Positions 15,896-24,033 of a stretch of 51,655 nucleotides of DNA are shown here, piece by piece. Source of the stretch: a virus. The notes beneath the pieces are model-generated. The model was not told the DNA's origin. It saw nothing but the letters and a program-made list of their open reading frames with translations, and searched no databases. The translations under genes were made by a program, and so were the position numbers. Location: positions 1 through 51,655 of IMG/VR virus record IMGVR_UViG_3300030104_001604. One strand, 5' to 3'. Numbering within the stretch: position 1 is the stretch's first letter; the number at the start of each line of letters is the position of its first letter.

Positions 15896-17538
15896 ATGTC
15901 TTCTCCTAATAATTCATCTGCTACATCAAGCTCAACTTCAGATAATCTACCAGTGGTTTTGTCGTAAAGCAAACTAGTAGCCAAGCCTACATCACCTGAG
16001 TACCGACACTTTAGGACACGTATCTTACTGGTATTCGCCTCAATAGGACAGTCAGCTTGTTGGTTTCTCTCTATTGAAACAACCGTATCACTAACTTGTG
16101 CTATGCTCTGAGAACCTCGCAAGTGAGATAGACTTGTCTCTATACCATTCTCGTGTCCTCGATTGCCATCTACTCTGCGTAAATGTGATACAAGAATTAG
16201 ACCAGCATGTGTTTCTTCTACAATTTCTCGTAGTCTGCCCATAATGAAATCAATACCTTGTCGTTCATCACCATCTAAAACAGACAACACAAGCATGTGT
16301 AGGTGATCAAGAACAATCCATTTACAACCACAACCCACAATCATAAAGCGTAACTTACTAAACAGCTCATCAATATTATGTAGTCCTAGATGCGAATGAA
16401 TCCATACTCTGTCTTTGTTCTTACCCATGAACACTTTATCATACATGACATTGAGTTCGTCCTTGGAGTACATCTCACGTTCTTGCTCGATATGTAGCCT
16501 AGTGTTAGCCTCGATAGACAATATGCCATCTACTGTTCTGTGCCAATCTTCTTCTAGGGCAATCACACCTACATTGTCTTCAGTCTGAGTGATTAACCAA
16601 TGACTTAGTTCCCTTGTGACACTCGACTTACCAAGTCCTGTACCACCTGTGAAGGTAATCAGTTCTCCTTGTCTCAAGCCATAGATCTTATTGTTTAACC
16701 CCTCCCAAGGGAAAGGCAAGGATTCTTTGCGAGGTCTATCGTGATAATCTTCACGCTTATCCGACAAATTGTATACACCAGAAGGTGTGTAAGTCTTAGC
16801 TGCCCACCAAGCAGTAGTGTATAGCGTATGTTTGTTAGCCTGGAGTACATCGTTAGCATCTTTGAACTCATCAGGCAGTAACATTAATTTAGCTTTACCG
16901 GGACTCAACAGCCTTGCAACCTTCTTAGCTGCTTCCCTTCCTTGCTTGTCGCTATCGAAGTTTATGATTACGTTTTCAAAAGATTCTAGAAATTCCAAGT
17001 TCTGTTGTACATCTCTGACTGCACCTGATGCACCACTACGAATAGAAACGCAAGGCCACTTAGATCCAGTAAGTTCATAAGCAGCCATAGCATCACATTC
17101 ACCCTCAGTGAGCGTAATGTACTTGCCCTTAGATTTAAACAACTGTTGACCGAACAACCCTACATCTGTTGCTCGACCCTCCCAAGCAAAGTTCTTATCT
17201 CGCTTTCGGATCTTGTAGCCTACTAAATCATTCTCAATGTAGTAAGGATAACGATGACTATTTATATAGCCTTTGTCATTCTTGGTGACACGTACATTAT
17301 ATTGCTTTGCAGTCTCCAAAGAAATATTCCTATCCTTTAAAGCTGCAAACTCTCCTTCTGAAACATCCATGATGTGATTCTTCTGAGTCACAATAGTCTC
17401 CACATTATCTGAGTGGAACTTAGGAAAGAATGTAGAGCAACTAAAACATTTAGCACTCCCATCCTGGTTGATTGAAACAGCATCAGAGCTGTTACATTTG
17501 GGGCAAGGCTTGCGATGTGTTACGAAATGTGTATCCAT
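15892..17538 (-). CDS. Helicase-primase (T7 gp4-like)
   Basis: At 548 aa it has the full bifunctional layout: an N-terminal zinc-binding domain (C12, C15, C31, C34), a TOPRIM primase domain (E145 in LTEGECDA, D195/D197 in NFDSD), then a DnaB-like helicase with Walker A GGTGLGKS (298-305) and the downstream LDHLHML and SHLRR segments. It unwinds DNA and lays primers for the neighbouring polymerase. It starts about 100 bp after a minus-strand terminator, so its transcription needs read-through or a local promoter. Confidence 0.97.
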   Translation of the reverse strand: MDTHFVTHRKPCPKCNSSDAVSINQDGSAKCFSCSTFFPKFHSDNVETIVTQKNHIMDVSEGEFAALKDRNISLETAKQYNVRVTKNDKGYINSHRYPYYIENDLVGYKIRKRDKNFAWEGRATDVGLFGQQLFKSKGKYITLTEGECDAMAAYELTGSKWPCVSIRSGASGAVRDVQQNLEFLESFENVIINFDSDKQGREAAKKVARLLSPGKAKLMLLPDEFKDANDVLQANKHTLYTTAWWAAKTYTPSGVYNLSDKREDYHDRPRKESLPFPWEGLNNKIYGLRQGELITFTGGTGLGKSSVTRELSHWLITQTEDNVGVIALEEDWHRTVDGILSIEANTRLHIEQEREMYSKDELNVMYDKVFMGKNKDRVWIHSHLGLHNIDELFSKLRFMIVGCGCKWIVLDHLHMLVLSVLDGDERQGIDFIMGRLREIVEETHAGLILVSHLRRVDGNRGHENGIETSLSHLRGSQSIAQVSDTVVSIERNQQADCPIEANTSKIRVLKCRYSGDVGLATSLLYDKTTGRLSEVELDVADELLGEDI

Positions 17539-17621
17539 GATTCACCTGTTTAAATAGGGTTGAACATCAATAAACAATTCCAAGACATGTAAACATATCT
17601 CGAAAGAGATTAAAGCATATA

Positions 17622-17645
17622 GAAAAACAAGGGGCTTATCGCCCC
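17622..17645 (-). terminator. Intrinsic terminator after the SSB operon
   Basis: On the minus strand, AGGGGC-GATAA-GCCCCT is followed by a short U-rich run (TGTTTTTC). The stem starts inside the last codons of the 73-aa gene that ends at 17636. It would separate the RNR/SSB transcript from the helicase-primase/polymerase genes, or act as a partial terminator lowering their level. Confidence 0.7.
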
Positions 17646-17857
17646 TCATCATCCTTCTGCTTATCCATGTTGGATAGTATTTGTTTAGAGAGATAGATTG
17701 AAGCAGCCTTCTTTATAGCTACATCAGATTCAAGCTGCTCAATTTCATTGGTGACTTTCATTATAAGCTTATAGCATTTTTGTGAATAGTCATCAAGCTC
17801 ACTAAACTTATACGAAGTATCGCCATGAGTAAAGGTTGGTTCTTCTTGCTCACTCAT
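17636..17857 (-). CDS. Hypothetical protein (73 aa), DUF6447-like
   Basis: It shows a short N-terminal TFTHGDTSYKFSELDD segment, then a helical part (EIEQLESDVAIKKAASIYLSKQ) ending in an acidic/basic tail. The arrangement resembles the small DUF6447 proteins as I recall them; this is not certain. It is 4-nt coupled to the SSB gene, so it may help replication. Confidence 0.6.
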   Translation of the reverse strand: MSEQEEPTFTHGDTSYKFSELDDYSQKCYKLIMKVTNEIEQLESDVAIKKAASIYLSKQILSNMDKQKDDEGR

Positions 17858-18291
17858 AGCTCATCCGTAGGATCAGAAGCTCCAACAAAGCCAAGCTCTT
17901 CTCCATCTAGAGCAGCTTCACCATACTCAACTAACTCTAACACTTGCACACATTGAAGATCAAGCCCTTTGAAAGTACCATACGAATTGGTAGTTTCCCA
18001 AGGACGATACTGTACTCGAACCCTTGACCCATTACCTACTTGAGCATCCAAAGGTTGCAAGTCCTGATCAATTAATTTTGGAGCTGGATTAGTACCACCA
18101 CCTTTCTTAGCGACCTTTCGCTTGATCACTAACGCTTGGCCTTCATCCATCTCCTTAACTGAATAGCCATCGGACTTGAACTTCTCAGCTACATCATCTG
18201 GTACAATCAGATTAGTAGAGTACACAGGTTCAAACTTCTTGTTAGGAGTGGTGATACTACTCCAATACGCAGTACCTTCTATTACTGCCAT
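17854..18291 (-). CDS. Single-stranded DNA-binding protein (T7 gp2.5-like class)
   Basis: This 145-aa protein opens with MAVIEGTAYWSSITTPNKKF and has a VIKRKV beta segment, NGSRVRVQYRPWE and GLDLQCVQVLELVEY, the pattern of the SSBs of marine podoviruses. The C-terminus is acidic (about residues 125-145, ending DPTDEL), as expected for the tail that contacts polymerase and helicase. It is located directly upstream of the replication genes. Confidence 0.8.
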   Translation of the reverse strand: MAVIEGTAYWSSITTPNKKFEPVYSTNLIVPDDVAEKFKSDGYSVKEMDEGQALVIKRKVAKKGGGTNPAPKLIDQDLQPLDAQVGNGSRVRVQYRPWETTNSYGTFKGLDLQCVQVLELVEYGEAALDGEELGFVGASDPTDEL

Positions 18292-18303
18292 AGTCTTTCT
18301 CCT

Positions 18304-18537
18304 CTATTGAACCTCGCCTGATGCGAGGGCTTCTACGAATTTAGGAATTGTTTCAAATACAGCAGTCTCAAATTCTTCTTGAGACAAAGATGAAACATCC
18401 CCACCTTTTAATTTAGTATAACAGAATGTCTGGAACAATTGCAACATGCTATGTTTACCCGGGGGATTGACACCCATACACATAACCCATGCCCTGACCC
18501 AAGCATCCTCGATCTTGATTGCTAGTTCATTATCCAT
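18304..18537 (-). CDS. Hypothetical protein (77 aa)
   Basis: A helical, mildly acidic protein (WVRAWVMCMGVNPPGKHSM, then ETAVFETIPKFVEALAS). It sits between a small GTG-start gene, which it overlaps by 8 nt, and the SSB gene. Not recognised. Confidence 0.6.
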   Translation of the reverse strand: MDNELAIKIEDAWVRAWVMCMGVNPPGKHSMLQLFQTFCYTKLKGGDVSSLSQEEFETAVFETIPKFVEALASGEVQ

Positions 18538-18688
18538 ATACCACCTCTATGTTATATTGAGCAGACCATCGTTGCTCTGTTTCATATTGGTAGGCATAAC
18601 CTTTAAGGTAGTCCTCAGACATACCAGACTTGCAAGGATTACCCTCCATACAATCTTCAACACCCTGTCTAAACTCTTCAGATTTCAC
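18530..18688 (-). CDS. Small protein with GTG start (52 aa)
   Basis: Read from GTG 18688, which has AGGAG seven bases upstream inside the last codons of the RNR gene. The product includes DCMEGNPCKSGMSEDYLKGY and ends YNIEVVYG. It overlaps RNR by 11 nt and the following gene by 8 nt. The motif pattern (two Cys, then a GY-rich helix) is common among small phage proteins of unknown role. Confidence 0.6.
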   Translation of the reverse strand: MKSEEFRQGVEDCMEGNPCKSGMSEDYLKGYAYQYETEQRWSAQYNIEVVYG

Positions 18689-20549
18689 AACTATCTCCTG
18701 TACATGCTAATGTTTGTGTGCCTTCTGTGTTGTCTTGATCTTCTACAATATCCCAATTAAATTCTTTAGGGAAGTCTGCTATAAGCTTTTCGTATTTCTC
18801 TTTAGTTATTGGTTGATACGGAGCTTGCTCATATACATGACCATCATAAGGCAAGAAGCTTATGCCTGATATAGAATCAAACTTATTATAAACCCATTGA
18901 CCTATCTCTAGGAACTCATCGTCCCTATAGTAGCATGTCATACTAGGTTTGTGTTCACACCAATGATCTTGGTAGACTTCCCACAACAACAACTGATCAT
19001 AGCCCCTTACATCGGAGGCTGTATACACGCCCTCTGGTGAGCGTTTAGGGAAAGAAAATACTAGGGTACTAGGTGAGCGTAGATCGTCCTCACAAGGCAC
19101 TCCTGCGTCTTTTAGGACAGTACAGAGGGGATCACGCTTGTCGGCTCGTACTGTACGAATGTAGTACTGAGAATAACGAGGATGAATACCACTGGCTGAA
19201 TCAACAAGCTGCGATACCGTCCCACTAGGTTTGACGCAAGTGATTGCCGCAGACTGCTTGATGCGTAACCTCTTAGCCCATTCCTTATTCGTCTTGATAG
19301 CTTCATTCTTTAACTCCTCTAAGAGTTCTGGTAGTCTTGGATTCTCTAAAGTCATAGCAGGATTATCCATGATGCCTGTCAAACTGACACCAAGTAATGC
19401 TTCTTCTTCTGTATTCTTCTGCCATGCCCCACGTAGATATCTGAAGTCTGTCAGCGTAGCTTGAAGTGTGCCTAGTATTGTAGCCAGGCGTACCTTCCAC
19501 TTGAGTTCTTCTATCGTATCTTCTGAGCGAACAACCACTTCACTTAGGTTACAAAACTGATTTGAAGTAAGCACGATCTCACTGCAGGGATTGCAACCGA
19601 ACTCTTGATCGGCATCTCTTCTTCCACTCTTAGCTGCCTGGCGTTGACTAGCTACTCTGGAAAAGATCCCTCGTTCACCTGCTTTTGATTCATAGAGACT
19701 ACTCCACTCATTAAGGAAGGCTTCAAAGTCTGGCTTCTCTGTGTAGCAAGCAGAGTTATTTGCCAAGGCTCGATGGGGTGTATGATCCCACCAGTTACCA
19801 TGCTTGGCTCGTTTCAGTCTGTCATCTGTGAGGTTACTAAGCGAGATGAGGGCTGATCTGCGAACTCCTCCAACCACGACAATCTCTGCGATTTTACACG
19901 CCAGATCGTGACATTCAATGGAGTTAAGCTTTCGACCAGACGCACCCTTAAAAATTCCGACCGTAAAGTTGAAGAGTTCGACAAGAGGTTCAGGGCCACT
20001 TGCCCTACCTCCAAAAGTTTTGAGGGGTGAACCTGAAGGTCTAACTCTACTAACATCCCATCGGGGTATCTGGCCCGAATAAAGCAGCGATACCAACTCT
20101 CTAAATGATTTCGCCCATCCAATTTTACTATCTGCGACATGAATAACGGTTTCTGTTTCATGCATATCCTCTTCTACTGCTGGTAATTTGGTGATGTACT
20201 GCCGTTCAACACTGTATCCAACACCAGTACCACACAATAAGATATACATCATCTCATCAAAAGATCTTGGACTATCTATAGCTAGGTATGCACAGTTAAA
20301 TCCTGCAACATTGTCCCGGTCTAATGCACCTGCTCCACCTGCTGTCATTAAAGCTCTCATGCTAGGCATAACATCCAAGTTATGTATAGCTTCATAGAGT
20401 TCTTCAGCTTCCTTGGATTTCAAATGCCCTTTGTCTTTAAAGAACTGCACGTATCTCCGAACAGTCTCTTCCCACGTTTCTCGTCTGCCTTCTTCTGGTA
20501 GGTAACGAGCATACCTACTCTTGTGTATGTAACTTTGATATGCATCCAT
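18678..20549 (-). CDS. Adenosylcobalamin-dependent class II ribonucleotide reductase (monomeric RTPR type)
   Basis: This 623-aa protein follows the Lactobacillus RTPR layout. FNCAY gives C86 and QFCNLSE gives C333, the redox pair. NPCSEI gives C322 and E324, the thiyl-radical Cys and its Glu. CTGDSC at the C-terminus (C616, C621) forms the shuttle pair with the RTPR spacing of five. It reduces NTPs to dNTPs using vitamin B12, independent of oxygen. No small subunit gene is needed, and none is present. It is preceded by a promoter candidate and a leader hairpin, and should feed dNTPs to the polymerase encoded downstream. The host must make or import B12. Confidence 0.93.
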   Translation of the reverse strand: MDAYQSYIHKSRYARYLPEEGRRETWEETVRRYVQFFKDKGHLKSKEAEELYEAIHNLDVMPSMRALMTAGGAGALDRDNVAGFNCAYLAIDSPRSFDEMMYILLCGTGVGYSVERQYITKLPAVEEDMHETETVIHVADSKIGWAKSFRELVSLLYSGQIPRWDVSRVRPSGSPLKTFGGRASGPEPLVELFNFTVGIFKGASGRKLNSIECHDLACKIAEIVVVGGVRRSALISLSNLTDDRLKRAKHGNWWDHTPHRALANNSACYTEKPDFEAFLNEWSSLYESKAGERGIFSRVASQRQAAKSGRRDADQEFGCNPCSEIVLTSNQFCNLSEVVVRSEDTIEELKWKVRLATILGTLQATLTDFRYLRGAWQKNTEEEALLGVSLTGIMDNPAMTLENPRLPELLEELKNEAIKTNKEWAKRLRIKQSAAITCVKPSGTVSQLVDSASGIHPRYSQYYIRTVRADKRDPLCTVLKDAGVPCEDDLRSPSTLVFSFPKRSPEGVYTASDVRGYDQLLLWEVYQDHWCEHKPSMTCYYRDDEFLEIGQWVYNKFDSISGISFLPYDGHVYEQAPYQPITKEKYEKLIADFPKEFNWDIVEDQDNTEGTQTLACTGDSCEI

Positions 20550-20594
20550 GAATAAAACATCCCCTCAAATTAAATAACTATGATAGACTATAAA

Positions 20595-20644
20595 GTCTTT
20601 AAAGAAATAATAATAAATACTTTTAACTTCTCTTCTTTAAAGAC
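20595..20644 (-). promoter_or_regulatory. 12-bp inverted repeat in the RNR leader
   Basis: GTCTTTAAAGAA (20595-20606) and TTCTTTAAAGAC (20633-20644) are perfect inverted copies separated by 26 bp; each copy also contains the palindrome TCTTTAAAGA. It lies just after the predicted RNR transcription start, so the RNA could fold a long stem 45-95 nt before the ATG. It is too short for a cobalamin riboswitch. It could be a protein operator or an RNase-processing stem. Confidence 0.55.
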
Positions 20645-20654
20645 TGTATAGGTA

Positions 20655-20683
20655 AGTATACAGCAAAAACGAACAGTAGTAAA
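20655..20683 (-). promoter_or_regulatory. Sigma70-type promoter candidate for the RNR operon
   Basis: On the minus strand, TTTACT (20678-20683) and TATACT (20655-20660) are spaced by 17 bp. The -10 is identical to those of the two strong promoters near 27400. Transcription would start near 20648, about 100 nt before the RNR ATG. Confidence 0.55.
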
Positions 20684-20698
20684 TAGTTAATATTACCG

Positions 20699-20899
20699 TT
20701 AGTCTTCTAAGTCTAGAATAGCGAACCCTGCATCTTTAAGCTTTTCTAAACAAGTACTTAACATCCAAAGCTCACCTTGTTTCGACATATACCCAGGTGG
20801 ATAGAAGCCAAACAACTCTTTGTGTTCGAGTAAATAAACAAAAAGAAATTGTAATTCCTTCTCTTCCTGTTTGCCAAAGATGTTTATTACATTACTCAT
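20699..20899 (-). CDS. Hypothetical protein (66 aa) with NVxNIFGxQ N-terminus
   Basis: It starts MSNVINIFGKQEE, the same N-terminal pattern as the DUF932-like protein at 22178-23140 (MDNVSNIFGGQ). The rest is helical with LFGFYPPGYMSKQGELWML in the middle. Unknown function. It is 8-nt overlapped with the upstream gene and is the last gene before the RNR promoter. Confidence 0.55.
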   Translation of the reverse strand: MSNVINIFGKQEEKELQFLFVYLLEHKELFGFYPPGYMSKQGELWMLSTCLEKLKDAGFAILDLED

Positions 20900-21116
20900 G
20901 TTGTACCCCTTTGTAAATTTTTCTTTGAACTCCTAAACTATAAAGCATGTGATAGTCTTTATAGTCTAGGGTTACTTTTCCACATGAAACACATCTCTCA
21001 AGTGTAATTAAGTTCTTAGCTTCATCCGTCAAAGGACTTTTAAGATGCTTGTCATACTCAGATGTGGGTATCTTGTGGTAGTTATGGTTACAGACCATCT
21101 CCAACCCACTCATCAT
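20892..21116 (-). CDS. Small zinc-ribbon-like protein (74 aa)
   Basis: The start is set at ATG 21116 (MMSGLEMVCNHNYHK), preceded by AAAGGTGAGC. A longer frame back to 21194 lies wholly inside the upstream gene. Cys/His residues in VCNHNYH and CVSCGK could form one zinc site. Function unknown; transcription or nucleic-acid binding is possible. Confidence 0.55.
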   Translation of the reverse strand: MMSGLEMVCNHNYHKIPTSEYDKHLKSPLTDEAKNLITLERCVSCGKVTLDYKDYHMLYSLGVQRKIYKGVQHE

Positions 21117-21411
21117 GCTCACCTTTAAAGGTTCTAAGGCGTGATTTGTATTTAGGATTATGTTTATCTTTGGCACAGACCATATCATAATCATCAGATA
21201 CTATTCTTAATAAATCACCAAGGTTTAATCCTAGACTTGTTAATTCTTCTATTGAAAATGAAATTTCATAATTACTATCTTCCATAGAATTAACATACTC
21301 ATATAACGAGTTAACTAAATCTAAAACTTTATACTCGTGCCTTAAAGTTTTAAGGTTGTCAACACCTACGGCTGCTCGAATCTCTGAGCCATTTAAAATT
21401 GATTTACTCAT
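21088..21411 (-). CDS. Hypothetical protein (107 aa)
   Basis: An acidic helical protein (SLYEYVNSMEDSNYEISF, LGDLLRIVSDDYDM) with a basic end (KHNPKYKSRLRTFKGEH). No family was recognised. Its start overlaps the stop of a GTG-start gene by 8 nt. Confidence 0.6.
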   Translation of the reverse strand: MSKSILNGSEIRAAVGVDNLKTLRHEYKVLDLVNSLYEYVNSMEDSNYEISFSIEELTSLGLNLGDLLRIVSDDYDMVCAKDKHNPKYKSRLRTFKGEHDEWVGDGL

Positions 21412-21574
21412 CGTAATTACTCCTTACGTACTTGTGTTTGAAGAAGCTGCTTAGTCTAGTAGACCAAGCAAGCTTCTCATTATAGATAAGATCTTCAAGG
21501 ACTTCGTATACTTCTTCCTTGCAAATCTTATCTGCCTCTTTGTCGATCTTAACTTCGATGTAAACAGAAGTCAC
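21404..21574 (-). CDS. Small protein with GTG start (56 aa)
   Basis: GTG 21574 has AGGAG eight bases upstream. The product opens VTSVYIEVKIDKEADKICK and ends HKYVRSNYDE, alternating acidic and basic residues in helical spacing. It overlaps the next start by 8 nt and begins 4 bp after the upstream stop. These contexts support it although no family is known. Confidence 0.6.
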   Translation of the reverse strand: MTSVYIEVKIDKEADKICKEEVYEVLEDLIYNEKLAWSTRLSSFFKHKYVRSNYDE

Positions 21575-21578
21575 TTAC

Positions 21579-22007
21579 TTATCTCCTGTGAAAATAAAGT
21601 CTAAGATACTTGCTCTTGTTAATTGGCTGTCCATCCTGGAAATTCTTCCAGCTCTCTCCTTCATCTAGCTTGGAGTGATCAAGGTACTGTCCTCTTACAC
21701 GCATGTAGCAATCAGGATGTATCCATTTCTTTAGCTTATCAACTAAACAATTACCCCACTTATTATTAGGGATGTGGCTAAACAAATACCTGTGCTTCCT
21801 TTCTTTATGCATAAAATCAAATGAGAACTTTGCAAAAGGTATGAAGTTACCTTGAGGCACAGTCCACTCTGTGAATTTTACATCGTCCAGGTACTGTCTT
21901 AGCTTGTCGTTTTTAGCATAGGCAAAGCTTCCATCCTTTGCCTCTACTTTAGTTACACACATGAAGTCTCTCAACAAAGCTAAATCATATTGCATTCCTT
22001 TAGACAT
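21579..22007 (-). CDS. Hypothetical protein (142 aa)
   Basis: It starts MSKGMQYDLALLRDFMCV with GGAG-type ribosome site 6-8 nt upstream. The middle (FIPFAKFSFDFMHKERKHRY) and C-terminus (SKYLRLYFHRR) are aromatic and basic. Not recognised. Part of a run of small minus-arm genes between the DUF932-like gene and RNR. Confidence 0.6.
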   Translation of the reverse strand: MSKGMQYDLALLRDFMCVTKVEAKDGSFAYAKNDKLRQYLDDVKFTEWTVPQGNFIPFAKFSFDFMHKERKHRYLFSHIPNNKWGNCLVDKLKKWIHPDCYMRVRGQYLDHSKLDEGESWKNFQDGQPINKSKYLRLYFHRR

Positions 22008-22016
22008 ATAGTTCTC

Positions 22017-22178
22017 CTAGTCAATATCTTCTTGTTTAATATTACGTTCTTCATGCAAACGAGCCATAGCCGCACAGATTTTATCCCATTCCTCATCATC
22101 CTGTGAGATACAATCTTCACGATATCCATATAACGCATTCCATATTACTTGGAAGTCTTCTTTTAAGTCTACTAACAT
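22017..22178 (-). CDS. Small acidic protein (53 aa)
   Basis: Read from ATG 22178, which overlaps the stop of the DUF932-like gene (TAATG). The product, MLVDLKEDFQVIWNALYGY... ending NIKQEDID, is acidic and helical. The tight coupling is the main support. Function unknown. Confidence 0.55.
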   Translation of the reverse strand: MLVDLKEDFQVIWNALYGYREDCISQDDEEWDKICAAMARLHEERNIKQEDID

Positions 22179-23140
22179 TATGCAGCCCTCTTTAATAGTT
22201 TGTTGACAGTGTTACGCACGATGTTCTCACGCTTACGCCTGATGAACATGATGTTTTCTTCTGAAGATGCCCTAGCTGCCGGGCCATGAGTACTCCAATC
22301 AGTAAAGGTATTGTATACAGCCCACTGAGTTCTTCCTAGCTCTGCACTGTACTGCTCCCACTTTTCCCACAGATAATTGAGATCTTTATTCTGCTTACCA
22401 TTCTTCCATCTTTCTTTTAGCAGAAGTTGTGGGGCTTTGTGGAACTCGCACTTCATATGATGCTGTGACTCAACCATACGATCTTCATAGTACCCACGTT
22501 TTCCAGTAGCATCTGCAAAGGCCATGAATGCATCAAACTCTGATACTACTGCCTTCATCATATCCTTCCAGACCTCTGGTTCTTTGGTTGCTACCTCTAA
22601 TGCCTTTACAAGAAGCCTTGCACCAAAATCTATGTCAAGACTCTTGGTATGCTTGTGTCTGTATGACATTACGGTGTTGTCCAGAGAAATCTGTCCATTC
22701 AAACAAGCAATTCTCTTACGCCCTACCTCTTGCATGAAAGACCAAGTACCATCCCAGGAATCCAATAACACTAAGCTAGGCTCAACGACAGAGCCGTCCG
22801 TCCCTATAAAGGAATGAGCTGGTAACGTATGAGTATAAATCATACGCTTTCTATCTGGCGAGACATTAATGTCTTCACCTCCTCCAAAGGTATCTACACC
22901 AGCTCTGTGAATTATACCCCGACCTACATCAACCACACGCCTTGGTTGATTGAAAGTAAACCCACTACCGTGAGTAGCGATCTTCTGTCCTGTCTCTTGT
23001 ACAAACAGGGTCACGCTATCAATGTCCATTTTGAAATCACCATTGGCCTCGTACCACACAGGTGATCTACCTATAGTAAAGTTAGCTTTACCATAGTCCG
23101 GGTTTGCTTGCCCACCAAAAATGTTAGATACATTATCCAT
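22178..23140 (-). CDS. DUF932-like protein (320 aa)
   Basis: The C-terminal region AVYNTFTDWSTHGPAARASS (about 275-294) and the beta-rich N-terminal half resemble the DUF932 phage/plasmid family. The N-terminus MDNVSNIFGGQ matches that of the 66-aa protein at 20699-20899. The family's activity is unknown; members cluster with replication or DNA-modification genes. It is coupled by TAATG to the 56-aa gene upstream and to the 53-aa gene downstream. Confidence 0.65.
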   Translation of the reverse strand: MDNVSNIFGGQANPDYGKANFTIGRSPVWYEANGDFKMDIDSVTLFVQETGQKIATHGSGFTFNQPRRVVDVGRGIIHRAGVDTFGGGEDINVSPDRKRMIYTHTLPAHSFIGTDGSVVEPSLVLLDSWDGTWSFMQEVGRKRIACLNGQISLDNTVMSYRHKHTKSLDIDFGARLLVKALEVATKEPEVWKDMMKAVVSEFDAFMAFADATGKRGYYEDRMVESQHHMKCEFHKAPQLLLKERWKNGKQNKDLNYLWEKWEQYSAELGRTQWAVYNTFTDWSTHGPAARASSEENIMFIRRKRENIVRNTVNKLLKRAA

Positions 23141-23310
23141 TACTTATCTCCTAAAAGATTTAAAAATTCCGCAGCCTTGACATCATTATGCTGTCCCAAC
23201 TGCACCTTATCAAAGACGGTGCTTAACGGATCACCTTCTTTAAGTTCTTTAAGTTCTTTAATAGTTTTTGCTGTATTAAAAAACAACTCATTCATAACAG
23301 CTTTATCCAT
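23140..23310 (-). CDS. Small protein (56 aa)
   Basis: ATG 23310 is preceded by GGAGGT at 5-nt spacing, one of the strongest ribosome sites in the minus arm. The product contains KTIKELKELKEGDPLSTVF and ends EFLNLLGDK. Its stop overlaps the DUF932-like start (TAATG). Not recognised; presumably works with its coupled neighbour. Confidence 0.65.
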   Translation of the reverse strand: MDKAVMNELFFNTAKTIKELKELKEGDPLSTVFDKVQLGQHNDVKAAEFLNLLGDK

Positions 23311-23325
23311 TGTTACCTCCAGTTA

Positions 23326-24015
23326 TTATGCAGCCTGTCGAACTATTAAGTTCTGGTCTGCTTCCTCTACACCTGGCACTACCTTATACTTCAGTCCTAC
23401 AATGACAGGGCCAGCCTCTACATTGAGAAGATCATCTCGATCTCCATCAATAACTTCCCTACCTAAGAATGTCTTAGGAAAGGGCTTATCTTTAAACACT
23501 GCTGACATAGGTACATCAGTCTTCAATGCTTCCTCAACTTGCTTTTGAAATTTTTTCTTCGGACTATAACTGAACATCAGCTTGTAGTTATCTGGAGTTC
23601 TCGTAAGCCTGTATGCTGCTTTAGTATAGTCATAGAAAAATATATCTGGAAACTCTTGTGGAATTCCGTGACGCTCCCACGGCACATCACTAAGTGTATT
23701 TAGTCTAGCGATAGGTTCAACACCAGTACGCTTACACAATTTATTAAAGTTGAATAGCTCTCTGCGTAGCTGCTCAAGGAATCCTTGCGTATCGTTGTGA
23801 TAGTACATGGTCTTATCCATCCTACCTTGTACTACATTACCCATCGCACCACGCCCAGCACCTACTAAGCACATCTCCTTACACCCTGCAATGTTTCTAG
23901 CTGGACATAGTATGTCATCTGGATACATAGACAGACTACCTATGCGTTTTTTGGGTTTGTCCTTCATAGACTTCTTGATCTTGGTGTTACCACCTGCGGT
24001 ATCTAATAGCTTCAT
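23326..24015 (-). CDS. GP88-like phage protein (229 aa)
   Basis: The central segment CPARNIAGCKEMCLVGAGRG (about 37-56), followed by VVQGRMDKT and ARLNTLSDVPWE, matches the mycobacteriophage gene 88-type family as I recall it (GP88/DUF7227). The three clustered cysteines could bind metal. Function unknown. The C-terminus VPGVEEADQNLIVRQAA is a moderately conserved-looking tail. Confidence 0.65.
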   Translation of the reverse strand: MKLLDTAGGNTKIKKSMKDKPKKRIGSLSMYPDDILCPARNIAGCKEMCLVGAGRGAMGNVVQGRMDKTMYYHNDTQGFLEQLRRELFNFNKLCKRTGVEPIARLNTLSDVPWERHGIPQEFPDIFFYDYTKAAYRLTRTPDNYKLMFSYSPKKKFQKQVEEALKTDVPMSAVFKDKPFPKTFLGREVIDGDRDDLLNVEAGPVIVGLKYKVVPGVEEADQNLIVRQAA

Positions 24016-24033
24016 GGTTACTCTCCTTCATAG

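Noticed and set aside
20550-20698. Cobalamin riboswitch before the B12-dependent RNR
   Set aside because: The leader is only about 100 nt and no B12-box-like conserved segment is visible; only a simple inverted repeat is present.
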